64,000 bases of DNA from Pseudomonas asuensis (GCF_014646755.1 NZ_BMNW01000007.1:159202-223201); one strand, 5' to 3'; shown: positions 16,172 to 25,386, counted from the stretch's first letter. The notes: generated from the letters alone by a model not told the origin. Program-made: numbers and translations.

Positions 16172-16876
16172 ATGAGCATTTGGAAAAAAGTAGTAACCGC
16201 TCTTCGCGGTGGCGCCTCTGAAGTTGGTGAGGCTATCGTCGACAAGCAGGCGATCCGTATCCTTGACCAGGAAATCCGCGATGCTGAAGCGGCATTGCTG
16301 CGGGCACGCAATGGCCTGGTTGATATCAAGGCCAAGCACAAACTGTCTCTGCAACGTCTGGATGCCTTTAAGAACGACATCCAGAATTGGGAAGGCAAGG
16401 CCATGACCGCGCTGGAAAAGGGCGAGGAAGGTTTGGCGACCGAATGTGCCAATAAGGTAGCCGAGATCGAAGCCCAGCGTGAGCAGGAGCAAATTCTGGC
16501 GGAGCAGTTTGGCAAGCAGACAGACGCCCTGCATGCTCAGGTCATTAAGGCTGAAGCGCAGATCAAGGGTCTCAAGCAGCAGGTCGAAATGGCCAAGGCG
16601 CGGGAAACCGTACAGAAGGCACGCGTTGCCACGGCCGCTGCTACTGGCGGTGCCAATGGCTCTCTGGAAACCGCTGTCGACTCTTTGGCCCGAATCAAAT
16701 CCCGTCAGGATGAGCAGGATGCTCGACTGCAGGCTGCCGAGGAGCTTGCCAGCGCCGCCAATGGTGGGGATCTTGAGCGTCGTCTGCAAGAGGCCGGCAT
16801 TGGCTCCAAGACAGGCGGCGGGGCCGATGTTCTGGCCCGTCTGAAGGCCAAGCAGTCTTCCAACTCCGCACAATAA
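16172..16876 (+). CDS. yjfJ: PspA/IM30-family membrane-remodelling protein (YjfJ-like)
   Basis: A 234-residue member of the PspA/IM30 (ESCRT-III-like) family. It starts MSIWKKVVTALRGGASEVGEAIVDKQAIRILDQEIRDAE, the amphipathic helix plus first long helix characteristic of the family, and continues as a charged coiled coil to about residue 165, ending in a low-complexity Gly/Ala segment and a short helix ADVLARLKAKQ. Proteins of this kind polymerise on the inner membrane and protect it under stress. E. coli YjfJ occupies the same position, after yjfI and before yjfK. The start at 16172 follows TTGGAG at a good distance. A strong hairpin follows the gene, which may lower expression of the distal genes relative to yjfIJ. 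Confidence 0.88.
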   Translation: MSIWKKVVTALRGGASEVGEAIVDKQAIRILDQEIRDAEAALLRARNGLVDIKAKHKLSLQRLDAFKNDIQNWEGKAMTALEKGEEGLATECANKVAEIEAQREQEQILAEQFGKQTDALHAQVIKAEAQIKGLKQQVEMAKARETVQKARVATAAATGGANGSLETAVDSLARIKSRQDEQDARLQAAEELASAANGGDLERRLQEAGIGSKTGGGADVLARLKAKQSSNSAQ

Positions 16877-16881
16877 GTGTT

Positions 16882-16919
16882 GCAGAAGGGCACCCGGATC
16901 GCTCCGGGTGCCCTTCTGC
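16882..16919 (+). terminator. Strong hairpin inside the Yjf operon
   Basis: A stem of about 16 bp (GCAGAAGGGCACCCGG pairing with CCGGGTGCCCTTCTGC) with a small loop lies 6 bases after yjfJ and 17 bases before the rhomboid start. No T-tract follows (GTCAAG), so it is more likely an mRNA-stabilising or partial attenuating structure than a full terminator. Confidence 0.5.
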
Positions 16920-16935
16920 GTCAAGAGACAGGTCC

Positions 16936-17493
16936 ATGCGATCAGGAAAATGCCTGCCAGTTATTTTCGTACTGGCCGGGATCATGATGCTAGTGCAGCT
17001 GGTGAACACGTTCACGGCGAACAGCCTCATACCTCATGGAATCATTCCACGTACTATTAGCGGTCTACAGGGCATCGCGTTTGCCCCTTTCCTCCATGGC
17101 TCCATCAGGCATTTGCTTAGTAACCTCGTGCCTTTTGTAGTACTCAGCTGGCTTATTTCAAATGAAGGCTTTGAGCGCTATGTCCGGGTTCTGGTGCTGA
17201 TCACGATGCTGGGTGGAATACTGGTTTGGCTGGTGGGTCGGTTCAGTATTCATGTGGGGGCTAGCGGGTTGATCTTTGGCTTGTGGACCTACGTATTGGC
17301 ACGTGCATGGTTTCAACGCAGTCTTGTAAGCCTTTTGATCGCCGCCATCGCATTGTTTGGTTATGGTGGGTTGATCTTTGGATTTCTGCCGTTGCCAGGT
17401 ATTTCATTTGAGTCCCATATTGCGGGTGCGATGGCGGGCATAGTGGTCGGTTGGATCATGCACTCGAAGAGATTGCTGGCAAATGCCGGGTGA
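16936..17493 (+). CDS. Rhomboid-family intramembrane serine protease
   Basis: A 185-residue polytopic inner-membrane protein with the rhomboid catalytic dyad: Ser110 in GASGLIFG and His161 in SHIAGAMAG, plus the family HGSIRHLLSN segment at about residues 54-63 that supplies oxyanion residues. About six hydrophobic helices are present, the minimal bacterial rhomboid core. Rhomboids cut transmembrane segments of other membrane proteins. It is inserted between the yjfJ and yjfK homologues, an addition not found in the E. coli yjfIJKLMC arrangement, so one of the operon's membrane or lipoprotein products could be its substrate; that is inference. The ribosome-binding site is weak (AGAGACAGG). 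Confidence 0.9.
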   Translation: MRSGKCLPVIFVLAGIMMLVQLVNTFTANSLIPHGIIPRTISGLQGIAFAPFLHGSIRHLLSNLVPFVVLSWLISNEGFERYVRVLVLITMLGGILVWLVGRFSIHVGASGLIFGLWTYVLARAWFQRSLVSLLIAAIALFGYGGLIFGFLPLPGISFESHIAGAMAGIVVGWIMHSKRLLANAG

Positions 17494-17523
17494 TCTCTAC
17501 AATAAGGAAACAGGAGGTGCGTT

Positions 17524-18189
17524 ATGAGTTGGATCAAGAGGGCGCTCGGCATGGAGGCGCCACTTCCCAAGGAACGGACAGGTTCTGCACCTATCACTAA
17601 TGCCAGCCCATTGGGGCTGACGCGTGAGCGGATGATATGCCTGGACAAGTCCTTGAAACTGCTGCTCGACGGCCATTCGCACGTTACCCTTCCGGGCGAT
17701 GAAAAAGTCTGGGCAGTGGGTAATGTCGACCTTGGCCAATCCATGCGGTTATTGCGTTTCTATCTGGATGACGAAGACTATTTTCTCCAGATAGTCATGA
17801 ACGGTCCCAGTAACGATGACATTCAGGACATCATCCTCTTTGGCTATCACAGTGTGACCCCAGTCAATAGCAAGGCTGAGCTGCTGAGCCTTTCGGGGCC
17901 GGGTGCAAAGCTTGGGATGCCACTTTATGAGCTTGACGGCGAGGAATACGAGCGCCAGTGGGGGACCGAAGATGGTCAAACGGAGCTGACACCTCTACTT
18001 GAATACGTGAAAAGCCCGGAGCAGTCTTATCGTATCCAGCATAACTGCATGCTGTATGCGCGTGACATTGGGCTGGTCAATCGTCGGGAGTTTCTGCTCC
18101 TGTCGGTGGAGGAAGACGAAGAGGGTGTCATCTCGTTGTCGACTGCCGTGGGCGTAACGCTACAACCTACTGATCTTCAGGTTCTCTGA
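17524..18189 (+). CDS. yjfK: YjfK-like DUF2491 protein
   Basis: A 221-residue soluble protein of the DUF2491 family, to which E. coli YjfK belongs; the molecular role is unknown. It opens with MSWIKRALGMEAPLPKE and carries family wording such as VTLPGDEKVWAVGNVDLGQSMRLLRFYLDDEDYFLQIVM, ILFGYHSVTPVNSKAEL and EEYERQWGTEDGQTELTPLLEYV. No signal peptide or membrane helix is seen, so it is cytoplasmic or peripheral. A textbook AGGAGGT ribosome-binding site precedes the ATG. It is followed after 13 bases by yjfL, supporting a single transcript. Confidence 0.88.
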   Translation: MSWIKRALGMEAPLPKERTGSAPITNASPLGLTRERMICLDKSLKLLLDGHSHVTLPGDEKVWAVGNVDLGQSMRLLRFYLDDEDYFLQIVMNGPSNDDIQDIILFGYHSVTPVNSKAELLSLSGPGAKLGMPLYELDGEEYERQWGTEDGQTELTPLLEYVKSPEQSYRIQHNCMLYARDIGLVNRREFLLLSVEEDEEGVISLSTAVGVTLQPTDLQVL

Positions 18190-18202
18190 TAAGGAAATCC
18201 CT

Positions 18203-18628
18203 ATGCTAGAAGCACTTCGCATATCCCTTAACGCTGGCGCAGTCATGGGCTTTATTGCTTATATCGCTGTCGCCGCTCTTCTGTTTGCCCTCTTTCAGCT
18301 TATTTACACCCGTCTTACGCCACACAAGGAATTTGCGCTCATTCGCGAGGGCAATACCGCGGCTGCCATTGCCTTGGGCGGCTCGCTGATTGGTTTTGCG
18401 TTGCCGGCAAGCAATATCATTGCCTATAGCGTGAGTATTCTGGACTTCGTGGTCTGGGTTGTTATTGCCGCTGTCGTTCAGCTTTTGACCTTTCTCTTCA
18501 CCAGCCTGGTGGTAAAGGACCTGTCCGCTCGGATTGGCCGGGGTGAGACGGCTGCTGCGGTGTATTCAGCCTCTGTTGCAATCAGCATCGGCTTTATCAA
18601 CTCCGCCTGCATGACGCCTTCGGTCTGA
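18203..18628 (+). CDS. yjfL: YjfL-like DUF350 membrane protein
   Basis: A 141-residue polytopic membrane protein of the DUF350 family. Four hydrophobic helices are visible at about residues 13-35, 49-69, 77-101 and 115-138, with small residues (Gly, Ala, Ser) packed in each, including FALIREGNTAAAIALGGSLIGFALP between helices 1 and 2, the family hallmark. Function is unknown; DUF350 proteins repeatedly occur with PspA-like and ATP-grasp genes. The start follows AAGGAAATCCCT, and the stop is 17 bases before yjfM. Confidence 0.88.
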   Translation: MLEALRISLNAGAVMGFIAYIAVAALLFALFQLIYTRLTPHKEFALIREGNTAAAIALGGSLIGFALPASNIIAYSVSILDFVVWVVIAAVVQLLTFLFTSLVVKDLSARIGRGETAAAVYSASVAISIGFINSACMTPSV

Positions 18629-18645
18629 GCCAGGAGTATTCATCG

Positions 18646-19383
18646 ATGAGAAAACGCAGCTCCGTCAAACTGGTACTGGCCAGTACCCTGCCGCTTGCGC
18701 TGGTCGCCTGCGGCAAGGCGCAAAATACTCAGACGTACAGCGCCAGTCAGAACTTCAGCTCAGTCCAGCAGTGTACCGAGGCCAAGATTCCGGTGGATAT
18801 CTGTTCGGACGCCTATATGCAGGCCATGGCTGACCACAAGCGCATCGCGCCGACTTATGATGATCAGGCCTCCTGTGACGCCGACTTTGTACCCGGCTAC
18901 TGCCAAGCGGCATCGGATGGCAAATACATGCCTAAAATGGGCGGATTTGAACTTGCCATGTCTGGAGATCTGCCCAAGCAGGCTGTTGAACAGGCCAATG
19001 CCCAGAGTGGTGGAGGCGGTGGGGGCGGTCACCTTAACGGCATGCTTATGGGGCTTCTGATAGGCAACATGCTAAGTGGCTCGGGCAGTAACCACTATTA
19101 TTCGCAGCCTATCTATCAGGGGCGGGACAACCGAGGTAATTATTATAACTCGACGCTTTCGCGTCAGATCGAGCAGGGCAAGACGTTCAGTCGCTCGACA
19201 CAGGCCCGGACCAGTCCTAGCAACACCTATAACTCATCTACCCTTGGCAGGAGCCTGAACAGAAGTTCGAGCGGATCGGGCTCTGCAGTATCCTCGACTA
19301 TCTCCCGTGGGGGGTTTGGCAGTCAGGCTACGGCCCGTAGCGGTTGGGGCGGCAAGAGTAGCGGTGGATATAGCAGTAGCTAA
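18646..19383 (+). CDS. yjfM: YjfM/YgiB-like DUF1190 lipoprotein
   Basis: A 245-residue lipoprotein of the DUF1190 family. The signal peptide ends with the lipobox LVAC, with Cys22 as the lipidated residue. The first mature domain is cysteine-rich (QQCTEAKIPVDICSDAYM, ASCDADFVPGYCQ), followed by a glycine run and HLNGMLMGLLIGNMLSG, then a long Ser/Gly/Arg/Tyr low-complexity tail with SSTISRGGFGSQATARSGWGG, the RGGFG motif shared with YgiB and YjfM. In E. coli these sit beside YjfC-type ATP-grasp proteins, exactly as here. The flexible tail could be a modification or interaction target of the adjacent YjfC; this is inference. Confidence 0.88.
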   Translation: MRKRSSVKLVLASTLPLALVACGKAQNTQTYSASQNFSSVQQCTEAKIPVDICSDAYMQAMADHKRIAPTYDDQASCDADFVPGYCQAASDGKYMPKMGGFELAMSGDLPKQAVEQANAQSGGGGGGGHLNGMLMGLLIGNMLSGSGSNHYYSQPIYQGRDNRGNYYNSTLSRQIEQGKTFSRSTQARTSPSNTYNSSTLGRSLNRSSSGSGSAVSSTISRGGFGSQATARSGWGGKSSGGYSSS

Positions 19384-19395
19384 GGAGTGCGGGCC

Positions 19396-20553
19396 ATGAA
19401 AAAGATCAGCATCGAAGAGCGTCCGGGCTGGCGCGAGACCCTGGAGCGTGAAGGCTTTAATTTTCACACGATTGACGGTGAGCGTTACTGGGATGAGCGT
19501 GGCTACTACCTGTTCACCGAGGCCCAGATCTCTAACGATCTGGAGCAGCCGACCCGGGAATTACACGAAATGTGCCTGGATGTCGTTGATCGGGTGGTCG
19601 ACAGCGAAGAACTACTTGAAGGACTTGCCATTCCGCCGGCTTTTTTCGATCTGGTCCGCAGCTCCTGGAAAGAAGGCCACCCGCATCTGTATGGGCGATT
19701 CGATTTTGCCTATGACGGAAGCGGGCCGGCCAAACTTCTGGAAGCCAACATGGATACGCCTACCTCGCTACTCGAAGCGGGGTCCGTACAGCTGTTGTGG
19801 CTTGAAGACCAGATCGCCCGCGGCGTACTACCCGCCGAGGCGAATCAGTTCAATACTATCGCCGAAGATCTGGTAAGAGCGTTCGCCGCGTTCCCTGCTG
19901 GCGGCGCGTTCTATTTCTCTGCAATGTCGGGCTCGGTCGAAGACCGTGGCACGACAGACTTTCTACGCCGTATGGCTGCCCATGCCGGTATCGATGCCCG
20001 GCACATCAACGTGGAGGACATTGGCCTGACCGCTGAGGGGCGTTTCGTAGACCTTGAAGGGCGCTGGATTGAGCGGCTTTTCAAGCTTCACGCCTGGGAG
20101 CACATCTTCAGCGAGGAGTTCGGCCGGGCCGTGCCCGCGTGCGATACACAATTTGTAGAGCCTGCATGGAAATCCATAATCAGTAACAAGGGCATCCTGC
20201 CGTTGTTATGGCAGTTCAACGAGGGGCATCCAAATCTGTTGCCCTGCATTGTTGATACCGATCCCCGAGCACCGGTGCCTAAGGGGTGGGTGCGCAAACC
20301 CTTTTTCTCACGTGAAGGCGCCAACATCGAAATCCGTACGGATGATGATCAGGTCGTCAGGGAAGATGGTCCCTACACCGATGCGCCGTACATACTTCAG
20401 GCCTTTTCACCACTGCCCCGCTTTGGTGACAGCTACACGCTGATTGGCTCCTGGGTGATTGCCGACGTGGCCTCAGGCATTGGCATTCGGGAGGACGACA
20501 GCCTGATCACCAAGGATTCCAGCAGGTTCCTACCTCACGTAGTACTGGGTTGA
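19396..20553 (+). CDS. yjfC: YjfC-like glutathionylspermidine synthase-family ATP-grasp protein
   Basis: A 385-residue cytoplasmic protein homologous to the synthetase domain of glutathionylspermidine synthase, an ATP-grasp ligase forming an amide between a carboxylate and an amine. Visible hallmarks are GRFDFAYDGSGPAKLLEANMDTPTSLLEAG near residues 105-135, WKSIISNKGILPLLWQFNEGHPNLLPC, KPFFSREGANIEI with the ATP-binding Lys, and the C-terminal GSWVIADVASGIGIREDDSLITKD. It lacks the amidase domain of E. coli Gss. The real amine or peptide substrate of YjfC is not known. AAGGAG at 19382-19387 fixes the ATG start at 19396 and overlaps the end of yjfM, so the two are coupled. Confidence 0.88.
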   Translation: MKKISIEERPGWRETLEREGFNFHTIDGERYWDERGYYLFTEAQISNDLEQPTRELHEMCLDVVDRVVDSEELLEGLAIPPAFFDLVRSSWKEGHPHLYGRFDFAYDGSGPAKLLEANMDTPTSLLEAGSVQLLWLEDQIARGVLPAEANQFNTIAEDLVRAFAAFPAGGAFYFSAMSGSVEDRGTTDFLRRMAAHAGIDARHINVEDIGLTAEGRFVDLEGRWIERLFKLHAWEHIFSEEFGRAVPACDTQFVEPAWKSIISNKGILPLLWQFNEGHPNLLPCIVDTDPRAPVPKGWVRKPFFSREGANIEIRTDDDQVVREDGPYTDAPYILQAFSPLPRFGDSYTLIGSWVIADVASGIGIREDDSLITKDSSRFLPHVVLG

Positions 20554-21067
20554 TCACCACGGTTTACCCCAGCGTGTAGTGCCCAGCGCTTCTATCGCTC
20601 ACTGTTAGTTCTATCGGTGAGCCGGTAGCGAATGAGATAGCAACTAAGCAAAAGCCAGGCGCATGAGTATTACTTGTGCCATAGCGCTTTATTGCATCGC
20701 TCCCTTCTGTGAGTCCGTGCACCTACCCAGTAGTCATCTGCTAGTGCCTTGTTGCCGGTGCACGGTTTAGCGCTCGATAGAGCACTGTCCAACGATCCTG
20801 CACTGTACTTACATCACGGTCTGACCGAAGAAAATAGCCGTGTCATTGTATTTTCATCGTGAGGGTTTCTCATAAGCGAGTTTATAAGGATCGGCTTTTG
20901 CTCAAAGGGCTCCGCTACATACGGACGGTAATTTCCCAAGACAAATCCGAGCCCTATATCCATGCCTCAACCAATGTCCAGTCTAACCAGTAGCGAGTTT
21001 TGCGTCCTGTCTACGTAAGCTCATGTAGTCACTGACTTTTCTGGTTCACTACTAGAAGGAATTGGCA
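20554..21067. other. Intergenic stretch between the Yjf operon and the HrpK-like gene
   Basis: About 510 bases with no open frame of interest. GCTCAC (20597-20602) and GTGAGC (20617-20622) form a weak inverted repeat that may end the Yjf transcript. An AGAAGGA ribosome-binding site closes the region. I found no GGAACC...CCAC hrp box, so HrpL control of the next gene is not supported. Confidence 0.5.
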
Positions 21068-24000
21068 ATGACCGTCAAGACTGTAAGTAATGCCGACGCT
21101 AACTCGCAAGCAGGCTCAGAGTCGGGCAAGGCCTGGGATCAGGCTGTAGAGCAAGCTAAAGAAGTAGGTATCCGCTGGGAACGTCCTGAGGGAGACACCC
21201 GTTCAGCCCAGGAAATCATCAACGACACCCCTCTGCTCAAGCATTTGGGTAACCAGAGTGGCGTCAAGGATAACCTCAAGAAGCAAGTCGGTGATTTTGA
21301 AAAAGATGCTGACGCTGCCTATAGAGCAGCCCAGGTACTTGAGCATGTTGTGAAGATCGATGAGAAGGGCAATCGCATCATTGGTGACAGCAATGTCGAC
21401 AATGATCGAATCGATGGGTTTACTAAAAAGGGTGAGGCGCGACACGGCACCGAAGCCGGGCGTCTTCAGGATTTCGGTAAAGAAGGGTTCTCTTTTCTCA
21501 AGGGAGAACTTCACCAGATATCTACTGCCAGTGACAACACCAAAGCCCGTGAACAGGCAGAGGCACTGGGTATCAAGTGGGAGCGTCCGGAGGGCGATGA
21601 TCGCTCGGCGCAAGATATTATCGACTCCAACCCCCTGCTCAAAAACCTGGGAAACCAGAGTAGCGTCAAGGACATGCTTAAGGAACAGGTCGGCGATTTT
21701 GAAAAGGATGCCAACGCTGCGTACCGAGCCGCACAGGTACTGGAGCATGTAGAAACCCTGGACGCATCGGGCGAGAAGATTGCGGGAAAGGATGTTGGCA
21801 ACGGTAGCATCGACGGCTTTACCAAGAGTGGCGAAGCGAAGCATGGCACTGAAGCAGGCCGTCTACAGGACTTCGGTAAAGAGGGCTTTGCCAGTCTGAA
21901 GGGCGAACTCAAGAATCCTGCATCGGTAGCCGATGACAAGCAGGCCCGTGAGCAGGCGGAAAAGCTGGGGATCGTGTGGGAGCTGCCCCCAAATGACAAG
22001 CGTTCGGCTCAAGATATTATCGACGGTGATCCACTGCTCAAGAACCTGGGAAATCAGAGCGGTATCAAGGATATGCTCAAAGAGCGGGTCGGTGATTTTG
22101 AAAAAGATGCCGATGCTGCCTACAGAGCCTCACAGGTCCTTGAGCATATCGAGCGCTATGACGGTGAGGGCAAGACATTGTCTGGAGGCGATATAGGCGA
22201 TGGCAAAATCAATGGTATTACCAAGGATGGCGAGGCGAAGAACGGTACCGAAGCGGGCCGCCTCCAGGATTTTGGTAAATACGGTTTTTCCAACCTCAAA
22301 GGGCCAGAGCTTACCGAAGAGGGCAAGATCGATTTCGCTCGTGAAAGCGCAGGCCTGCCTCCGGATAAAGAGACGGACGTAGTCAACCTGGAAACTACCA
22401 CGACAGACCCTACCGACAAAAATCGCAAGCTTACGGTGAGTGAGCTGACATGGCAGAACCTGCTCGCCGATTGGAAAACCGGTATTGAAAACGGCAGCAT
22501 CGCCAAGGACGATGACCGTGCCAAGCTCTATAACGCCTTACGCGCCCAAGGTGCCAGCGAAAACGGACTGGATATGGTCGTGCTGGATATGTCCATGGGG
22601 CAAAGCACTGCCAAGGTGAGCGGCAAGGACCTTTCTTCGATTATTGACAAGACCAAGGTCGACGAGCAGGTCGCCCAGCTGTTTGGCTCTGAAAGCGTTC
22701 AGAAAGATTTCCAGGCCCAGCAAGGCAAGGCGCTTGACGCACTGCCAGACAAGGACGCGGTGCGTGAGAAGCTTGAAACCATGGCCTTCTCTGAGGACTA
22801 CTCGCGCTACATTGCCGAACTCAAGAAGAGCGGCAATGACGAGTTGGCCGAAGCCGATATCGGCAGGACCTATGCCTCGCTGGCAGCCTTTGATCCAGAC
22901 AAGGCTGCACAGTTTTCCCAGCATATGATGATCGACGCCACAACAATGGACCTCGACAAATTGCTGGTTGATCCCTCAGGTATCAACGACGAAAACACGG
23001 TTCTAGCGACCCAGGACACCATCAAGACGCTCCTGATCGCGCTGAAAAAAGGCGGTGTCGACATATCGCGGCGTACCGTGGAAACCGAGCGCTTCGTGCA
23101 AGAATTCCTGGGTAACAAGCAGACTGCAAAAGCATTTAGCGAAGCACACAAGGAATTGGGGGCGACCTTTAGCAAGAACGGGTTCGTGACGGCGGATGAC
23201 ATCAACAAGGTTATGAGCAAAGACGTTTACAAGACCTTGGGTGAGGGCGCCCACGGCAGCATGCTCAAGACCATCACAGAGCTGAACGGCAATGGTGCAC
23301 TGGGATCGGCAGGCGGTCTCATTTCACTGGCCTCAGGCATTTACCAAATTGCAGGCAAGGGAGGCACACTGGCGGATACGCCAGAAGAGCGCCTGGCCAT
23401 TGCGAAAGACTTTGTCAGTGTCCTGGGCGCTGGCCAGCATTTTTAAATCTGGGTAGCAACATTGTCGATAGCATCTGGGGCACCAAGATTAACCAGATGA
23501 TGGGGCTGGACAAGTCCCTGCCACAGATCTTTGGCAAGGATGTGCCGCAGGGTTCCGGTAGAAACATGAGCCTTGTAGAGGGTGACCTTAAAAAGGTCTA
23601 TGAAGGGTTCAATGCGGCAATTGATGCGGCTCCTGTTCCCGATCAGCAGAAGTTGGCAGCAAAGATGGACCTGACGCCGGAGCAGTGGACAACACTAAAT
23701 GACGGCTTCCGCGACGGCTTTGCCAAAAATCCGGGGCTGAAGGGCAGTACGCCTACCACCCGTGGAATCTCGGCGTTCTTGCGGGTAATGGATGCTGGCG
23801 CCAATACCTTCGGTGGGGTAGCGGATATCGTGCTGGGGGGGCTGAAGATCAAGTCCGGGCTCAAAAGTAACGACAAAGTGGCTGTCGCGCAGGGTGCTAT
23901 CACCGTTGCCGCTGGTGCCTTTAACTTCGCCGGTGGGGGTGCTCAAATGGCCGCCGTGATGGGAGCGAATGCTGTCCGAGCCCTGGCAGGACCGTTGCTG

Positions 24001-24351
24001 TGGGTGGGTGCAGCGCTGACTGTGGCGCTGACCCCATTCCTGATCGTTGAGGATATCAAGCATAACAAGCGTATGGATGCTCATCGTGAGGATCTGCAAA
24101 ATCTGATCAACGATTTGAACGATCAGAATCTGCTCACGGCAGATGGCAAGCAGCGCTTCGAGTTTCTTGATGAATACATGTACAACTATGGTCAACGCGA
24201 CGCGCCGGAAGAGCTAAGCATCTTCGAATATCGCGAGGAGGAGTACGAATTCTTTGCGGACGGAGGGCATTTGCCATCGCCTGGTTTTGACAGCGTCAAG
24301 CATGAGGACTATCCAGGCGATGGTTCCAACCTTGAAACGCGACTGGCATAA
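21068..24351 (+). pseudogene. HrpK-like large repeat protein, frameshifted
   Basis: Two abutting frames make one gene: 21068-23446 (792 residues) and its continuation in the -1 frame to 24351, about 1,094 residues in all. The break is at the run catTTTTaa: with one more T the reading GQHF-LNLGSNIVDSIWGTKINQMMGLDK is continuous. The N-terminal part holds three repeats of about 135 residues (roughly residues 30-165, 165-300, 300-420), each with RSAQ-IID-PLLKNLGNQS, VGDFEKDADAAYRA-QVLEH, and GTEAGRLQDFGK-GF-LKG. The C-terminal part has a hydrophobic, glycine-rich stretch (FGGVADIVLGGLKIKSGL to GPLLWVGAALTVALTPFLIVED) followed by an acidic end. The pattern recalls HrpK, a type III secretion translocator-like protein, although no secretion genes lie here. 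The start is the ATG at 21068 after AGAAGGA. It is scored as a pseudogene, but real slippage or a base-call error is possible. Confidence 0.65.
21143..22316 (+). repeat. Three tandem ~405-base coding repeats
   Basis: Within the HrpK-like gene, units begin near 21143, 21548 and 21953, spaced about 405 bases (135 codons). Each has the same protein landmarks in the same order: LGI-WE-P, DDRSAQDIID, PLLKNLGNQS, VGDFEKDA-AAYRA, a variable acidic loop with a D-G-N pattern, and GTEAGRLQDFGK. DNA identity is high in the conserved blocks and lower in the loops, as expected of old duplications under selection. Confidence 0.85.
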
Positions 24352-24380
24352 GCTAGCGTCCTGACGCTTACCTCTAGGTA

Positions 24381-24424
24381 AAACTGCCCATACAGGTTGA
24401 TTTCTGTATGGGCAGTTTGTTTGT
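24381..24424 (+). terminator. Terminator after the HrpK-like gene
   Basis: A 15-bp stem (AAACTGCCCATACAG / CTGTATGGGCAGTTT) with an 8-nt loop, followed by TTTGTTTGTT. Confidence 0.85.
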
Positions 24425-24636
24425 TATACCCGGCGTTCGTCAGTTGCATTCGCATAAGCTGCTTGGGCCCTGCGCGCTTTGCGAGAAGATGCATTGGGCT
24501 TACGCACTTTTGAGACGTATTAGTCTATAAGCCATGCATGCAGGATTGCGTTAGTAGCAAGTTTAAAAGTCTGAATCGGGACGCACTAACATTTGCAGGA
24601 ATGGAAACTTGGCCTTCCAGTCAAAGGAGGTCAGCC

Positions 24637-25386
24637 ATGCGCATGCTAGAAAACAAGACCGCAATTATTACGGGTGCATCCTCTGGAATCGGACGTGCAG
24701 CCGCTTTCTTGTTCAGCGCTGAGGGCGCTAATGTTGTGTTAAATGCAAGGCGTCAGTCCTCTCTGGAAGAAGTCGCCAAAGCTATCCGTACCAAAGGGGG
24801 GCACGTTCGTATTGTGGTAGGGGATATAGGCTCTCCTGATACCCATAAAGAGTTACTTGAAGTAGGTGTCGAAGCGTTTGGGGGGCTTGATATCGCTTTT
24901 AACAACGCTGGATCTTTAGGTCCGATAAAGCCATTAGCTGAAATTACCCTGCCAGAGTGGCAGGAAACGCTTGCCACCAATATAACCGCGGCTTTTCTAG
25001 GGGCACGTGAGCAAATCCCTGCCATGCTCAAGCGTGGGGGTGGTTCGCTCATTTTTACGTCGAGTTTTGTCGGCACTAGCGTAGGCCTGCCTAACATGGC
25101 TGCTTATGGAACAGTGAAGGCTGCGCTAATGGGGCTGGTAAAAGGTATTACGGCCGACTATGCAGCGCAGGGGATTAGAGCAAATGCGCTACTTCCAGGT
25201 GGTGTTGACACGCCTATGGCAGGCGATAAGGCTCAGAAGGAGTGGGCGGCAAGCCTGCATGCAATGAAGCGGATCGCCGAGCCGTTGGAAATTGCAAAAG
25301 CTGCCTTGTTTCTGGCAGGGCCCATGTCCAGTTTTGTTGCCGGTACGGCATTGTTTGCTGATGGTGGGAACGCTGCGGTGAAGTGA
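24637..25386 (+). CDS. Short-chain dehydrogenase/reductase
   Basis: A classical SDR oxidoreductase of 249 residues. It shows the NAD(P)-binding TGASSGIG at residues 12-19, the structural NNAG, the catalytic Ser in FTSSFVG and the YxxxK pair Tyr157/Lys161 in YGTVKAA, and the C-terminal FVAGTALFADGGNA typical of 3-oxoacyl-reductase-like SDRs. The arginine pair in NARRQ after strand 2 suggests NADPH preference. The start is the ATG at 24637 with a perfect AAGGAGG six bases upstream; the upstream in-frame extension has no such signal. It is monocistronic, so the substrate cannot be inferred. Confidence 0.9.
   Translation: MRMLENKTAIITGASSGIGRAAAFLFSAEGANVVLNARRQSSLEEVAKAIRTKGGHVRIVVGDIGSPDTHKELLEVGVEAFGGLDIAFNNAGSLGPIKPLAEITLPEWQETLATNITAAFLGAREQIPAMLKRGGGSLIFTSSFVGTSVGLPNMAAYGTVKAALMGLVKGITADYAAQGIRANALLPGGVDTPMAGDKAQKEWAASLHAMKRIAEPLEIAKAALFLAGPMSSFVAGTALFADGGNAAVK

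Noticed and set aside
20900-21060. A hrp box before the HrpK-like gene
   Set aside because: No GGAACC followed at 15-16 bases by CCAC is present.
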